Positions 44,451 to 56,178 of a stretch of 64,000 nt of DNA are shown here, one piece after another. Every line of letters begins with the position of its first letter. The first letter of the stretch is position 1. This DNA is from Mycolicibacterium insubricum (GTDB lineage: Bacteria; Actinomycetota; Actinomycetes; Mycobacteriales; Mycobacteriaceae), in contig NZ_AP022618.1 of assembly GCF_010731615.1 (NCBI RefSeq), forward strand, positions 2,480,001 to 2,544,000. Direction: 5' to 3'. Position numbers and translations under genes: made by a program. Below the pieces are notes generated by a model, which worked only from the letters and a program-made list of their open reading frames with translations, was not told the DNA's origin and did not search any database.

Positions 44451-44807
44451 GTGGCTACCAAAGACATCACCGCGGCCGAGTTCGACGACCTGGTCAGCGG
44501 CAACGACATCGTTCTGGTGGACTTCTGGGCATCCTGGTGCGGTCCGTGCCGTGCCTTCGCGCCCACCTTCACCAAGGCGTCCGAGGCGCACCCCGACGTG
44601 GTGTTCGCCAAGGTCGACACCGAGGCCGAGCAGCAGCTCGCCGCGGCGGCGCAGATCCGTTCGATCCCGACCCTGATGGCATTCAAGAAGGGCAAGCTGG
44701 TGTTCAACCAGGCCGGCGCCCTGCCGCCTGCGGCGCTGGAGGACCTGATCGCCAAGGTCAAGGAGTTCGACATCGACGCCGCCATCGCGGCGCAGCAGTC
44801 CGAATAG
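44451..44807 (+). CDS. trxA: Thioredoxin
   Basis: Small thiol-disulfide reductant. The active site WASWCGPC has C30 and C33, and the cis-proline lies in IRSIPTLMAF. It is 118 aa. GTG 44451 has TAGGAGAG upstream. The closest memory match is M. tuberculosis Rv1470. No thioredoxin reductase gene is adjacent. The operator-like palindrome at its promoter suggests response to copper or reactive sulfur. Confidence 0.94.
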   Translation: MATKDITAAEFDDLVSGNDIVLVDFWASWCGPCRAFAPTFTKASEAHPDVVFAKVDTEAEQQLAAAAQIRSIPTLMAFKKGKLVFNQAGALPPAALEDLIAKVKEFDIDAAIAAQQSE

Positions 44808-44814
44808 GGCACGC

Positions 44815-44820
44815 TACCGT
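44815..44820 (+). promoter_or_regulatory. -10 element of the enoyl-CoA hydratase gene (leaderless layout)
   Basis: TACCGT ends 6 nt before GTG 44827 and starts 7 bp after the trxA stop. Confidence 0.5.
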
Positions 44821-44826
44821 GGGTCG

Positions 44827-45654
44827 GTGACCAGCGCATCGGCCTCTGAATTCGTCGTCGTCGACCGGCCCGGTGACGGCGTCGCCCGGATCACCCTGAA
44901 CCGCCCGGAGCGGATGAACTCCATGGCGTTCGACGTGATGCTGCCGCTGCGCGACGTACTTCGCGACATCGGCAACCACAACGACGTCCGCGCGGTGATC
45001 TTGACCGGGGCCGGGCGGGGCTTCTCCTCGGGCGCCGACCACAAGTCCGCCGGAGCGGTCCCGCACGTGCAGGGCCTCACCCGCCCGACATTCGGGTTGC
45101 GCACCATGGAGATCCTCGACGACGTCATCCTGGGGCTGCGCCGGCTGCACCAACCGGTGATCGCCGCGGTCAACGGTGCGGCGATCGGCGGCGGGCTGTG
45201 CCTGGCGCTGGCCTGCGACATCCGGCTCGCGTCCACCGAGGCGTACTTCCGCGCCGCCGGCATCAACAACGGGCTGACCGCCAGCGAACTGGGGTTGAGT
45301 TACCTGCTGCCGCGGGCCGTCGGATCGAGCCGAGCCTTCGAGATGATGCTGACCGGCCGCGACGTGGACGCCGCCGAGGCCGAGCGCATCGGCCTGGTGT
45401 CGCGGGTGGTGCCGGGCGAGGAGCTGATCGGCGCGTGCGTCACAATGGGGGAGCGCATCGCCGCGTTCTCCCGGCCGGGTGTGGAACTGACCAAGCGAAC
45501 TTTATGGTCGGGGCTGGACGCCGGTAGCCTGGAGGCACATATGCAGGCCGAGGGTCTGGGCCAGCTCTACGTGCGCCTGCTCACCGCAAACTTCGAGGAA
45601 GCGGTCGCCGCGCGCGCCGAGGGCCGGGCACCGGTCTTCACCGACGACAAGTAA
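44827..45654 (+). CDS. Enoyl-CoA hydratase/isomerase family protein (EchA12 type)
   Basis: Crotonase-fold enzyme, probably acting on an acyl-CoA; substrate unknown. The oxyanion-hole segments GRGFSSGADHKSAG and NGAAIGGGLCLALACDIRLAS are clear. At the usual catalytic glutamate positions, the helix after GGG reads AGINNGLTASELGLSYLLPRAVG, with glutamate at ASELG but not at the first classical site, so hydratase activity is not assured. It is 275 aa. It matches the position of echA12 (Rv1472). Confidence 0.9.
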   Translation: MTSASASEFVVVDRPGDGVARITLNRPERMNSMAFDVMLPLRDVLRDIGNHNDVRAVILTGAGRGFSSGADHKSAGAVPHVQGLTRPTFGLRTMEILDDVILGLRRLHQPVIAAVNGAAIGGGLCLALACDIRLASTEAYFRAAGINNGLTASELGLSYLLPRAVGSSRAFEMMLTGRDVDAAEAERIGLVSRVVPGEELIGACVTMGERIAAFSRPGVELTKRTLWSGLDAGSLEAHMQAEGLGQLYVRLLTANFEEAVAARAEGRAPVFTDDK

Positions 45655-45667
45655 TGGAGCCCTACCG

Positions 45668-47299
45668 TTGATTACCGCGACGGACCTGGAGGTCCGCGCC
45701 GGTGCGCGCACGCTGCTGGCCGCCGACGGCCCGGCGCTGCGGGTGCAGCCCGGCGACCGGATCGGCCTGGTGGGGCGCAACGGCGCCGGCAAGACCACCA
45801 CCATGCGCATCCTCGCCGGCGAGGGTGAGCCGTACGCCGGCACCATCACCCGCACCGGGGAGGTCGGCTACCTCCCGCAGGATCCCCGCGAGGGCGACCT
45901 GGACGTGCTGGCCCGCGACCGGGTGCTCTCGGCGCGCGGGCTGGACACCCTGCTCTCCGACCTGGAGAAGCAGCAGACGCTGATGGCCGAGGTGGCCGAC
46001 GAGGCCGCCCGGGACAAGGCGGTGCGCCGCTACGGGCAGCTGGAGGAGCGGTTCTCCGCACTCGGCGGTTACGCCGCCGAAAGCGAGGCGGGACGGATCT
46101 GCGCCAGCCTGGGACTGGCCGATCGGGTACTCACCCAGCCGCTGCGCACCCTCTCCGGCGGTCAGCGCCGCCGGGTGGAACTGGCCCGCATCCTGTTCGC
46201 CGCCTCGGAATCCGGGGTGGCCGGGGGATCGACGACGCTGCTGCTCGACGAACCGACCAACCATCTCGACGCCGACTCGATCGGCTGGCTGCGCGATTTC
46301 CTGCGCAACCACACCGGCGGGTTGGTGGTGATCAGCCACGACGTCGACCTGCTGGCCGACGTGGTCAACCGGGTGTGGTTCCTCGACGCCGTCCGCGGCG
46401 AGGCCGACGTCTACAACATGGGCTGGCACAAGTACCTCGACGCCCGCGCCACCGACGAGCAGCGCCGGCGACGGGAACGCGCCAACGCCGAACGCAAGGC
46501 TGGTGCGCTGCGCGCCCAGGCCGCCAAGATGGGCGCCAAGGCCACCAAAGCGGTTGCCGCCCAGAACATGTTGCGCCGCGCCGACCGGATGCTGGCCTCC
46601 CTGGACGACGAGCGTGTCGCCGACAAGGTGGCCCGGATCAAGTTCCCCACCCCGGCCCCGTGCGGCAAGACCCCGCTGATGGCCAAGGGACTGACCAAGA
46701 CCTACGGATCGCTGGAGGTGTTCACCGGAGTCGATCTGGCCATCGACCGCGGATCCCGGGTGGTGGTGCTGGGGCTCAACGGTGCCGGTAAGACGACGCT
46801 ACTGCGGGTGCTGGCCGGCGCCGAGACCCCCGATGCGGGGCGGCTGGAACCCGGGCACGGTTGCAAGATCGGCTATTTCGCGCAGGAACACGACACCCTG
46901 GACAACGACGCCACCGTCTGGGAGAACATTCGCCACGCCGCCCCGGACACCGGCGAACAGGACCTGCGCGGGCTGCTCGGTGCATTCATGTTCACCGGCC
47001 CGCAGCTCGAGCAGCCGGCCGGAACCCTGTCCGGTGGTGAGAAGACCCGCCTGGCGCTGGCCGGGCTGGTGGCTTCGACGGCCAACGTGCTGCTGCTCGA
47101 CGAGCCGACGAACAACCTGGACCCGGCGTCTCGGGAGCAGGTGCTCGACGCGCTGCGCAGCTACACCGGCGCCGTCGTGCTGGTCACCCACGATCCGGGT
47201 GCCGCCGAGGCGCTGGAGCCCCAGCGGGTGGTGCTGCTGCCCGACGGCACCGAGGACCACTGGTCGGCGGACTACCAGGAACTCATCGAGCTGGCCTGA
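45668..47299 (+). CDS. ABC-F family ATP-binding protein (Rv1473 type)
   Basis: Soluble tandem ATPase of the ABC-F family; members act on the ribosome, some giving antibiotic protection. Two nucleotide-binding domains: Walker [11 protein letters not shown] and [10 protein letters not shown], signatures [14 protein letters not shown] and [14 protein letters not shown], with Walker [12 protein letters not shown] and [11 protein letters not shown]. The linker (about 255-330) is the Arg/Ala/Lys-rich helical arm that enters ribosomes in this family. It is 543 aa and lacks membrane segments. The TTG at 45668 has GGAG 8 nt upstream and gives [12 protein letters not shown]. Confidence 0.93.
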   Translation: MITATDLEVRAGARTLLAADGPALRVQPGDRIGLVGRNGAGKTTTMRILAGEGEPYAGTITRTGEVGYLPQDPREGDLDVLARDRVLSARGLDTLLSDLEKQQTLMAEVADEAARDKAVRRYGQLEERFSALGGYAAESEAGRICASLGLADRVLTQPLRTLSGGQRRRVELARILFAASESGVAGGSTTLLLDEPTNHLDADSIGWLRDFLRNHTGGLVVISHDVDLLADVVNRVWFLDAVRGEADVYNMGWHKYLDARATDEQRRRRERANAERKAGALRAQAAKMGAKATKAVAAQNMLRRADRMLASLDDERVADKVARIKFPTPAPCGKTPLMAKGLTKTYGSLEVFTGVDLAIDRGSRVVVLGLNGAGKTTLLRVLAGAETPDAGRLEPGHGCKIGYFAQEHDTLDNDATVWENIRHAAPDTGEQDLRGLLGAFMFTGPQLEQPAGTLSGGEKTRLALAGLVASTANVLLLDEPTNNLDPASREQVLDALRSYTGAVVLVTHDPGAAEALEPQRVVLLPDGTEDHWSADYQELIELA

Positions 47300-47314
47300 G
47301 CCCCGGCCGCTCGG

Positions 47315-47881
47315 TCAGGACTGCTGCCGCACCGACTGTTCCACCAGGTCCAGCACCGCGCCCAGCTGCTCGGGATCGTCGCCGCTGGCCAGCCGGGCGA
47401 CCAGGCCGTCGAGCACCAGGTCCAGGTAGGTCTGCAGCACCTCGCCGGGCACGTCCTCGCGCAGCCGCCCGGCGTCGCGCTGACGGCGCAGCCGCGCGCT
47501 GGTGGCCGCCGACAGCTCGGCCGAGCGTTCCGACCAGCCGCGGTGAAACGCCGGGTCGGTGCGCAGTTTCCGGGCGATCTCCATCCGGGTGGCCAGCCAG
47601 TCGTACTGATCCGGTGCGGCGAGCATGTCCCGCATCACCTGGATCAGGCCCTCCCGGCTGGCCACGTCGGCCATCCGCTCGGCGTCCTCGCGCGCCAACT
47701 CGAAGAACAGCGAATCCTTGTCCCGGAAGTGGTGGAAGATCGCCCCCCGGGACAGCCCGGTGGTCTCCTCCAGACGGCGCACCGTCGCCTTGTCATAGCC
47801 GTACTCGGCAAAACAGCGACGGGCGCCGTCGAGGATCTGGCGGCGGCGTGCGGCCAGATGGTCCTCGCTCACTTTCGGCAT
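47315..47881 (-). CDS. acnR: TetR-family regulator next to aconitase (AcnR type)
   Basis: TetR repressor; the N-terminal HTH is clear ([37 protein letters not shown], about residues 16-52). It is 188 aa. It lies 8 bp downstream of acn on the same strand, the arrangement of acnR in Corynebacterium glutamicum, where AcnR represses acn. An AcnR-type box precedes acn here (50792-50807), which supports the assignment. M. tuberculosis counterpart: Rv1474c. Confidence 0.9.
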   Translation of the reverse strand: MPKVSEDHLAARRRQILDGARRCFAEYGYDKATVRRLEETTGLSRGAIFHHFRDKDSLFFELAREDAERMADVASREGLIQVMRDMLAAPDQYDWLATRMEIARKLRTDPAFHRGWSERSAELSAATSARLRRQRDAGRLREDVPGEVLQTYLDLVLDGLVARLASGDDPEQLGAVLDLVEQSVRQQS

Positions 47882-47889
47882 TGAGGTGG

Positions 47890-50748
<2,859 letters not shown>

Positions 50749-50784
50749 TTAACGCAGACCGGGCTGTGGCACTGCGGTCGAACC

Positions 50785-50790
50785 ACTTTA
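50785..50790 (-). promoter_or_regulatory. Candidate acn -10 element
   Basis: TAAAGT on the minus strand lies directly downstream of the AcnR-type box and 58 bp before the acn start codon. Confidence 0.45.
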
Positions 50791-50791
50791 A

Positions 50792-50807
50792 CAGTACGCT
50801 TGTCCTG
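50792..50807. promoter_or_regulatory. AcnR-type operator upstream of acn
   Basis: On the minus strand the 16-mer CAGGACAAGCGTACTG fits CAGNAC-N3-CGTACTG, the AcnR motif I recall from Corynebacterium. It sits in the spacer and -35 side of the candidate acn promoter. Confidence 0.65.
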
Positions 50808-50887
50808 CAACTGGTGGGGGCCGGTTTCCCGGTTTTTTTGCGGCAGTTCTCGCTCGTGTGCTGTCCCGTTCACGGCCCGCACTGAAG

Positions 50888-50893
50888 TACCGT
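50888..50893 (+). promoter_or_regulatory. -10 element of the Rv1476-type gene (leaderless layout)
   Basis: TACCGT ends 6 nt before ATG 50900. Confidence 0.5.
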
Positions 50894-50899
50894 CGCAGC

Positions 50900-51469
50900 A
50901 TGCACGGGCTGTTGTTCGATCCCTACCTCCCGACCGAGATCCCCGCCGGCGTCGACATGGTCGACGTCCAGGCGCAGGTCGACGCGACCGGGTTCGCCGT
51001 CCCGGCCGGCGCCGACGCCGCGGAGATCGACGGACTCCGCCAGGTGGTGACCGAGGCCGCCGATCACGGCATCGACCTCAAGATCGTGGTGGTCGCGCCG
51101 ACCCCGCCGGTCGACGCGCCGCTGCGCGACGTCGCCAACGACGTGGGCGCCCAGCATCCCGGCGCGACGGTGCTGGTGCTCGGCGCGCCCTACGCCGGCA
51201 GCTTCAGCACCACCTACGACCGGGCCACGCTGGAGGCCGCCGAGGACGTGGCCAAGACCGGGAACGGTCCGGTGCAGGCCTCGCAGAATTTCCTCAGTCA
51301 GTTGCAGACGCCTATTTTTCCGTGGACCTCGTTTACCGTCGCGCTGGTCGCCGTGGTGGCGATCGCGGCGGGGGTGACGCGGTTATTGCAGGTGCGCGCC
51401 CGTCGTGAGTTCGACGGCGGAAACACCGATGTGGGTGCAGCCGAAAAGGCTTCTGCCAGCACGGCATAG
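50900..51469 (+). CDS. Rv1476-type membrane protein
   Basis: Function unknown. The 189-aa protein has an N-terminal soluble domain (about 1-130; LKIVVVAPTPPVDAPLRDVANDV and TVLVLGAPYAGSFST look like the fold of the mycobacterial Rv1476 family), one transmembrane helix (about 140-160, FTVALVAVVAIAAGVT) and a short basic tail. ATG 50900 is chosen for the -10 spacing. Conserved neighbourhood with ripA and ripB suggests a link to cell-wall hydrolysis, but this is only inference from position. Confidence 0.82.
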   Translation: MHGLLFDPYLPTEIPAGVDMVDVQAQVDATGFAVPAGADAAEIDGLRQVVTEAADHGIDLKIVVVAPTPPVDAPLRDVANDVGAQHPGATVLVLGAPYAGSFSTTYDRATLEAAEDVAKTGNGPVQASQNFLSQLQTPIFPWTSFTVALVAVVAIAAGVTRLLQVRARREFDGGNTDVGAAEKASASTA

Positions 51470-51512
51470 CGGCTTCTCGCCGATCCGCAGGAAACTCTGC
51501 GCAATTCCCAAG

Positions 51513-51632
51513 GTCACGGCCAGGTCACATTGTTTAAATCACAAACTTGTAATTTGTGACTGAAGTTTCATCAGGGACTTTTGTGACGTACGGTGCAAAG
51601 GGTGCCTAATGTGCGAATGAGGTTTATGTGAC
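51513..51632. promoter_or_regulatory. Cluster of five GTCAC/GTGAC sites upstream of ripA
   Basis: GGTCAC occurs twice 11 bp apart (51512-51517 and 51523-51528). Then GTGAC occurs at 51556-51560, 51583-51587 and 51628-51632. TCACAAA (51539-51545) and TTTGTGA (51553-51559) form an inverted pair. GTCAC direct repeats are the style of MtrA targets, and MtrA is reported to bind the ripA promoter of M. tuberculosis. A candidate -10, TAATGT, is at 51607-51612. Confidence 0.5.
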
Positions 51633-51688
51633 TCGTTTGACCAGTGTGGCACCGGTCGGGTTGTAGCACTAGGGGAGACACGGTTCCG

Positions 51689-53113
51689 ATGAGGCTTATC
51701 CACGGCGCGTCGCCGCTGCTGACGGTGGCGCTTCTGCTGGGCACGGCGGGTCAGGCCGGCGCAGATCCGGCTCCGGCGCCCGACGGCCTCGGCGCGCTGA
51801 TCGCCGCCGTCGCCGAGGCCAATCAGCGACTCGACGAGCTCGGCGCGCAGGTACAGACGCAGCAGGAGAGCGTCAACAAGAGCCTGGTCGAGGTGCAGAC
51901 GGCACGGGACAACGCCGCCACCGCCCAGACCGAACTGGCGGCCAGTCAGCAGTCCGTCCGCGACTGCGACGGCGCCATCGCCGACGCCCAGTCCCGATTC
52001 GACGACTACGCCGTCCAGACCTACATGAACGGACCGTCGGACGCGCTGCTGACGGCCAGCAACCCAGACGAGGTGATCCAGGCGTTGGCCGCCGACGACG
52101 CCGTGGCCAACGTCTCCAACCGGGTGATGGGCGACCTGAAGCGGACCCGGACCGAGCAGGCCAACCGGGAATCGCGGGCCCGCCTCGCCAAGGAGAAGGC
52201 CGACGCCGCGGCCGCCGACGCCAAGACCAGCCAGGACAACGCGGTCGTCGCGCTGCAGACCGCGCAGGCCAAGTTCGGTGACCAGCAGGGCGAGATCAAC
52301 AAGCTGGCCGCCGAGCGCGACGCCGCCCGCGCCCGGCTCAACGAGGCGCGCGCGGCGATGGCCCCGTCCGGCCCGGCGACCTCGGGCCCCGCCAATCCGG
52401 CCACCCCGCCCGCGGTGGTCCCGGAGTCCCGCGGCCAGGCCGCCCCGCGCGACGGCGACTGGGATCGCGCGCCGGCCGGCGCGGCACCGCCCTACGGTGA
52501 TGCCAGCCAGTGGGACACCACGCTGCCGATGGTGCCCAGCGCCTTCGTCTCCGGCGACCCGATCGCCATCGTCAACGAGGTGCTCAACATCTCGTCGTCC
52601 TCGGCGCAGGTGACCGCCGGCCTGGGCAAGAAGTTCCTGCAGAAGCTCGGCATCCTGGCGCCGGATGCCACCGGCATCACCAACAACGGCGCCATCCCGC
52701 GGGTGTACGGCCGGCAGGCCTCCGAGTACGTCATCAACCGCGGCATGGCCGTGCGGGGCACCCCGTACTCCTGGGGCGGCGGGAACGCCAGCGGTCCCAC
52801 CAACGGCATCGACTCCGGCGCGGGCACCGTGGGCTTCGACTGCTCGGGGCTGGTGCTGTACTCGTTCGCCGGCGTCGGCATCCAGCTGCCGCACTACTCG
52901 GGCTCGCAGTACAACATGGGCCGCAAGATCCCGTCCGCCGAGATGCGCCGCGGCGACGTCATCTTCTACGGCCCCGGCGGCAGCCAGCACGTCACCATCT
53001 ACCTGGGCGACGGCCAGATGCTGGAAGCCCCCTACACCGGATCCGTGGTCAAGGTGTCCCCGGTGCGCACCAGCGGCATGACACCGTACGTCGTCCGCTA
53101 CATCGAATACTGA
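51689..53113 (+). CDS. ripA: Peptidoglycan D,L-endopeptidase RipA
   Basis: Secreted cell-wall hydrolase that cleaves stem peptides at the septum during daughter cell separation. Signal peptide about 1-25 (LLTVALLLGTAGQAGA), long coiled-coil region about 35-240 that blocks the active site in the zymogen, Pro/Ala linker (about 230-265), and a C-terminal NlpC/P60 domain with catalytic C385 (GFDCSGL), H434 (SQHVTIYLG) and E446. It is 474 aa. ATG 51689 has AGGGGAG 11 nt upstream. ripB follows after 19 bp. Confidence 0.96.
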   Translation: MRLIHGASPLLTVALLLGTAGQAGADPAPAPDGLGALIAAVAEANQRLDELGAQVQTQQESVNKSLVEVQTARDNAATAQTELAASQQSVRDCDGAIADAQSRFDDYAVQTYMNGPSDALLTASNPDEVIQALAADDAVANVSNRVMGDLKRTRTEQANRESRARLAKEKADAAAADAKTSQDNAVVALQTAQAKFGDQQGEINKLAAERDAARARLNEARAAMAPSGPATSGPANPATPPAVVPESRGQAAPRDGDWDRAPAGAAPPYGDASQWDTTLPMVPSAFVSGDPIAIVNEVLNISSSSAQVTAGLGKKFLQKLGILAPDATGITNNGAIPRVYGRQASEYVINRGMAVRGTPYSWGGGNASGPTNGIDSGAGTVGFDCSGLVLYSFAGVGIQLPHYSGSQYNMGRKIPSAEMRRGDVIFYGPGGSQHVTIYLGDGQMLEAPYTGSVVKVSPVRTSGMTPYVVRYIEY

Positions 53114-53132
53114 CGATCTGAATCGAGACTGT

Positions 53133-53855
53133 ATGCCGCCCAAGACCTTTGGCATCCGACCCGGGTGGAACCGGTTGCTGGCCGCAGTGGCCGTGACCGT
53201 CGTCGCACTGGGTTTGGCGCTCGGTCTGGCACCGGTGTCGAGCGCTGATCCCGACGGCGGCTGGGACCCCACCTTGCCCAAGCTGATCAGCTCCGGCGCG
53301 CCCGGGGACCCGCTGGCGATCGCCAATGCGTCGCTGGCCGCCACCACCCAGGCCACCCAGGCCACCATGGACCTGGGCCGCAAATTCCTGTCCAAGATGG
53401 GTCTGGCCAGTGACCCGGCGTCGCAATCGGTGGCTCCCGGCCGGGTCCGCGGACCGGCGGCCATCGAATACGTCATCCGCCGCGGAGGCTCACAGATCGG
53501 TATGCCCTACTCCTGGGGCGGCGGCAAGCCGACCGGGCCGAGCACCGGCGTCGGCGACGGCGCCAACATCTACGGCTTCGACTGCTCGGGGCTGACCCAG
53601 TACTCGTTCGCCGGGGTGGGCGTGCTGATCCCGAAGTACTCCGGCGACCAGTACAACACAGGCCGCAAGGTGCCGATCTCGCAGGCCAAACGGGGTGATC
53701 TCATCTTCTGGGGCCCCGGCGGCAGCCAGCACGTCGCGCTCTACCTGGGCAACGGCCAGATGCTGGAGGCCTCCGGCAGTGCCGCCCGGGTCAAGGTCAG
53801 CCCGGTGCGCACCTCCGGCATCCAGCCCTACGCCGCGCGGATCATCGAGTCCTGA
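53133..53855 (+). CDS. ripB: NlpC/P60 endopeptidase RipB
   Basis: Paralogue of RipA without the coiled-coil. Signal sequence about 1-38, then an NlpC/P60 domain with C151 (GFDCSGL), H200 (SQHVALYLG) and E212, spaced as in RipA. It is 240 aa. The region just before the domain (DPLAIANASLAATTQATQATMDLGRKFL) resembles the linker of RipA, indicating duplication. No RBS motif of strength is seen; ATG 53133 gives the best signal peptide. Confidence 0.95.
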   Translation: MPPKTFGIRPGWNRLLAAVAVTVVALGLALGLAPVSSADPDGGWDPTLPKLISSGAPGDPLAIANASLAATTQATQATMDLGRKFLSKMGLASDPASQSVAPGRVRGPAAIEYVIRRGGSQIGMPYSWGGGKPTGPSTGVGDGANIYGFDCSGLTQYSFAGVGVLIPKYSGDQYNTGRKVPISQAKRGDLIFWGPGGSQHVALYLGNGQMLEASGSAARVKVSPVRTSGIQPYAARIIES

Positions 53856-53875
53856 GCAAGCCCTGAGCCAGTCCT

Positions 53876-54052
53876 GAGGCGACGGTGTGCCAAGACGCGC
53901 CACGCGCCGGGCACGTCGACGGAACTCTGATGGCCTGGACGGCGTTCGAAACGCGCCAGGCGCCGGGCAACGTCGACGGAACGTGGTTGGCCTGGACGGC
54001 GTTCGAAACGCGCCAGGCGCCGGGCAACGTCGACGGAACGTGGTTGGCCTGG
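53876..54052. repeat. 57-bp tandem repeat (VNTR-like) between ripB and moxR1
   Basis: Two identical 57-bp units lie at 53933-53989 and 53990-54046, each starting GCCTGGACGGCGTTCGAAAC and ending GACGGAACGTGGTTG. A degenerate unit precedes (about 53876-53932) and the first bases of another follow (54047-54052). 57 is a multiple of 3, so both strands stay open through it (84-aa ORFs), but neither ORF has a convincing start or homology. The unit length resembles mycobacterial MIRU/VNTR loci. Confidence 0.9.
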
Positions 54053-54135
54053 AATAGTTTGTGTACGTACCTCCCGGTGACATCCGGGATCATGGTTGTG
54101 GACCAAGCAACAAGAACAGCTTCGGAGGATTGTCG

Positions 54136-55206
54136 ATGACGTCAGCAGGTGGGTCGCCCAACTACACGCCGGCCGGCTCGTCCGGCGGCGCACATGCGGC
54201 CCCGGCCGAGGTCCAGACGCTTGAGCGGGCCATCTTCGAAGTCAAGCGGATCATCGTCGGGCAAGACCAGCTGGTCGAGCGGATCCTGGTCGGACTGCTG
54301 GCCAAGGGCCACGTGCTGCTCGAGGGTGTGCCCGGCGTGGCCAAGACCCTGGCGGTGGAGACCTTCGCCAAGGTGGTCGGTGGCAAGTTCTCCCGCATCC
54401 AGTTCACCCCCGACCTGGTGCCCACCGACATCATCGGCACCCGCATCTACCGGCAGGGCCGCGAGGAGTTCGACATCGAGCTCGGCCCGGTGGTCTGCAA
54501 CTTCCTGCTCGCCGACGAGATCAACCGCGCCCCGGCAAAGGTGCAGTCCGCGCTGCTGGAGGTGATGGCCGAACGCAAGATCTCCATCGGCGGCAAGGAC
54601 TACCCGCTGCCCAAGCCGTTCCTGGTGATGGCCACCCAGAACCCGATCGAGAACGAGGGCGTCTACCCGCTGCCCGAGGCCCAGCGCGACCGGTTCCTGT
54701 TCAAGATCAACGTCGGCTACCCCACCCCGGAGGAAGAGCGCGAGATCATCTACCGGATGGGCGTCGTCCCGCCGGAGCCGAAGCAGATCCTCGACACCGG
54801 TGACCTGCAGCGACTGCAGGACCTGGCGGCCAACAACTTCGTCCACCACGCGCTGGTCGACTACGTGGTCCGGGTCATCACCGCCACCCGCGCACCCGAG
54901 CAGTTCGGGATGAACGACGTGAAGTCGTGGATCACCTTCGGCGCCTCGCCGCGCGCCTCGCTGGGAATCATCGCCGCCGCGCGTGCCCTGGCCATGGTCC
55001 GCGGCCGCGACTACGTCATCCCGCAGGACGTCATCGAGGTCATCCCGGACGTGCTGCGCCACCGTCTGGTGCTGTCCTACGACGCGTTGGCCGACGAGAT
55101 CTCGCCGGACACCGTCATCAACCGGATCCTGCAGACCGTGGCGCTGCCGCAGGTCAACGCCGTCCAGCAACCGCAGCTGGCGGCGACGGCGGCCGGCGGT
55201 CAGTGA
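54136..55206 (+). CDS. moxR1: MoxR-family AAA+ ATPase
   Basis: AAA+ chaperone ATPase. Walker A GVPGVAKT is at 64-71, Walker B FLLADEINRAP, sensor ATQNPIENEG. The partner DUF58 and VWA genes follow directly, the usual MoxR module. It is 356 aa from ATG 54136 with GGAGGA upstream. In M. tuberculosis this is Rv1479. It probably remodels or activates a client with the VWA protein downstream; client unknown. Confidence 0.95.
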   Translation: MTSAGGSPNYTPAGSSGGAHAAPAEVQTLERAIFEVKRIIVGQDQLVERILVGLLAKGHVLLEGVPGVAKTLAVETFAKVVGGKFSRIQFTPDLVPTDIIGTRIYRQGREEFDIELGPVVCNFLLADEINRAPAKVQSALLEVMAERKISIGGKDYPLPKPFLVMATQNPIENEGVYPLPEAQRDRFLFKINVGYPTPEEEREIIYRMGVVPPEPKQILDTGDLQRLQDLAANNFVHHALVDYVVRVITATRAPEQFGMNDVKSWITFGASPRASLGIIAAARALAMVRGRDYVIPQDVIEVIPDVLRHRLVLSYDALADEISPDTVINRILQTVALPQVNAVQQPQLAATAAGGQ

Positions 55207-56147
55207 GCGGTCAGAATGCGATCCACCCGCCGTCGTTCGGCCGCGGGGAGATCGGCGACCCGAAGCTCTCGGCGGCGCTGCGCCAGCTGGAACTGACGGT
55301 CAAACGCAAGCTCGACGGGGTGCTGCACGGCAACCACCTCGGGCTGATCCCCGGGCCCGGATCCGAGCCGGGGGAGTCCCGGATGTACCAGCCCGGCGAC
55401 GACGTGCGCCGGATGGACTGGTCGGTGACCGCCCGTACCACGCACCCGCACGTGCGGCAGATGATCGCCGACCGCGAGCTGGAGACCTGGCTGGTGGTCG
55501 ACGTGTCGGCCAGCCTGGATTTCGGCACCACCGGATGCGAGAAGCGTGACCTCGCGGTCGCCGCGGCGGCCGCCATCACCTACCTGAACAGCGGCGGCGG
55601 CAACCGGATCGGCGCGGTGATCACCAACGGCGACCAGACCGTGCGGCTGCCCGCCCGTTCCGGCCGCCAGCACGAGCAGGAGCTGCTGAGGGCCATCGCG
55701 ACCATGCCGCGGGCCCCGCTGGGCGTGCGCGGCGACCTCTCGGTCGCCATCGACGCTCTGCGCCGCCCGGAACGCCGTCGCGGCATGGCGGTGATCATCA
55801 GCGACTTCCTGGGCCCGATCAACTGGATGCGGCCGCTGCGGGCGATCTCCGCGCGCCACGAGGTGCTCGGCGTGGAAATCCTCGACCCCCGTGACGTCGA
55901 GTTGCCGCCGGTCGGTGACGTGGTCCTGCAGGATGCCGAATCCGGTGCGACCCGCGAATACCGGATCGACGACGCGCTGCGCGAGGACTTCGCCCGCGCC
56001 GCGGCCGCGCACCGCGCCGAGGTGGCCCGCACCCTGCGCCGCTGCAATGCGCCGCTGCTGACGCTGCGCACCGACCGCGACTGGATCTCCGACATCGTGC
56101 GTTTCGTGGCGTCCCGTCGCCGCGGCGCGCTGGCCGGACAGCAATGA
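55203..56147 (+). CDS. DUF58 (VWA-like) protein of the MoxR module
   Basis: Rv1480-type protein, 314 aa. The DUF58 signature [26 protein letters not shown] is at about residues 60-85, followed by a VWA-like domain with DVSASLDFG as metal-site motif. The GTG overlaps the moxR1 stop by 4 bp. Partner of MoxR1 by position; biochemical role unknown. Confidence 0.92.
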   Translation: MSGQNAIHPPSFGRGEIGDPKLSAALRQLELTVKRKLDGVLHGNHLGLIPGPGSEPGESRMYQPGDDVRRMDWSVTARTTHPHVRQMIADRELETWLVVDVSASLDFGTTGCEKRDLAVAAAAAITYLNSGGGNRIGAVITNGDQTVRLPARSGRQHEQELLRAIATMPRAPLGVRGDLSVAIDALRRPERRRGMAVIISDFLGPINWMRPLRAISARHEVLGVEILDPRDVELPPVGDVVLQDAESGATREYRIDDALREDFARAAAAHRAEVARTLRRCNAPLLTLRTDRDWISDIVRFVASRRRGALAGQQ

Positions 56148-56178
56148 CGGCCGCCCCGACCGAAAAGGCCTGCCAGCG

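Noticed and set aside
53876..54052. CRISPR array
   Set aside because: Units are head-to-tail without unique spacers and no cas genes are nearby.
53885..54139. 84-aa ORF through the tandem repeat, and its minus-strand partner
   Set aside because: Openness follows from the 57-bp unit being divisible by three; no ribosome binding site and the plus ORF overlaps the moxR1 start.
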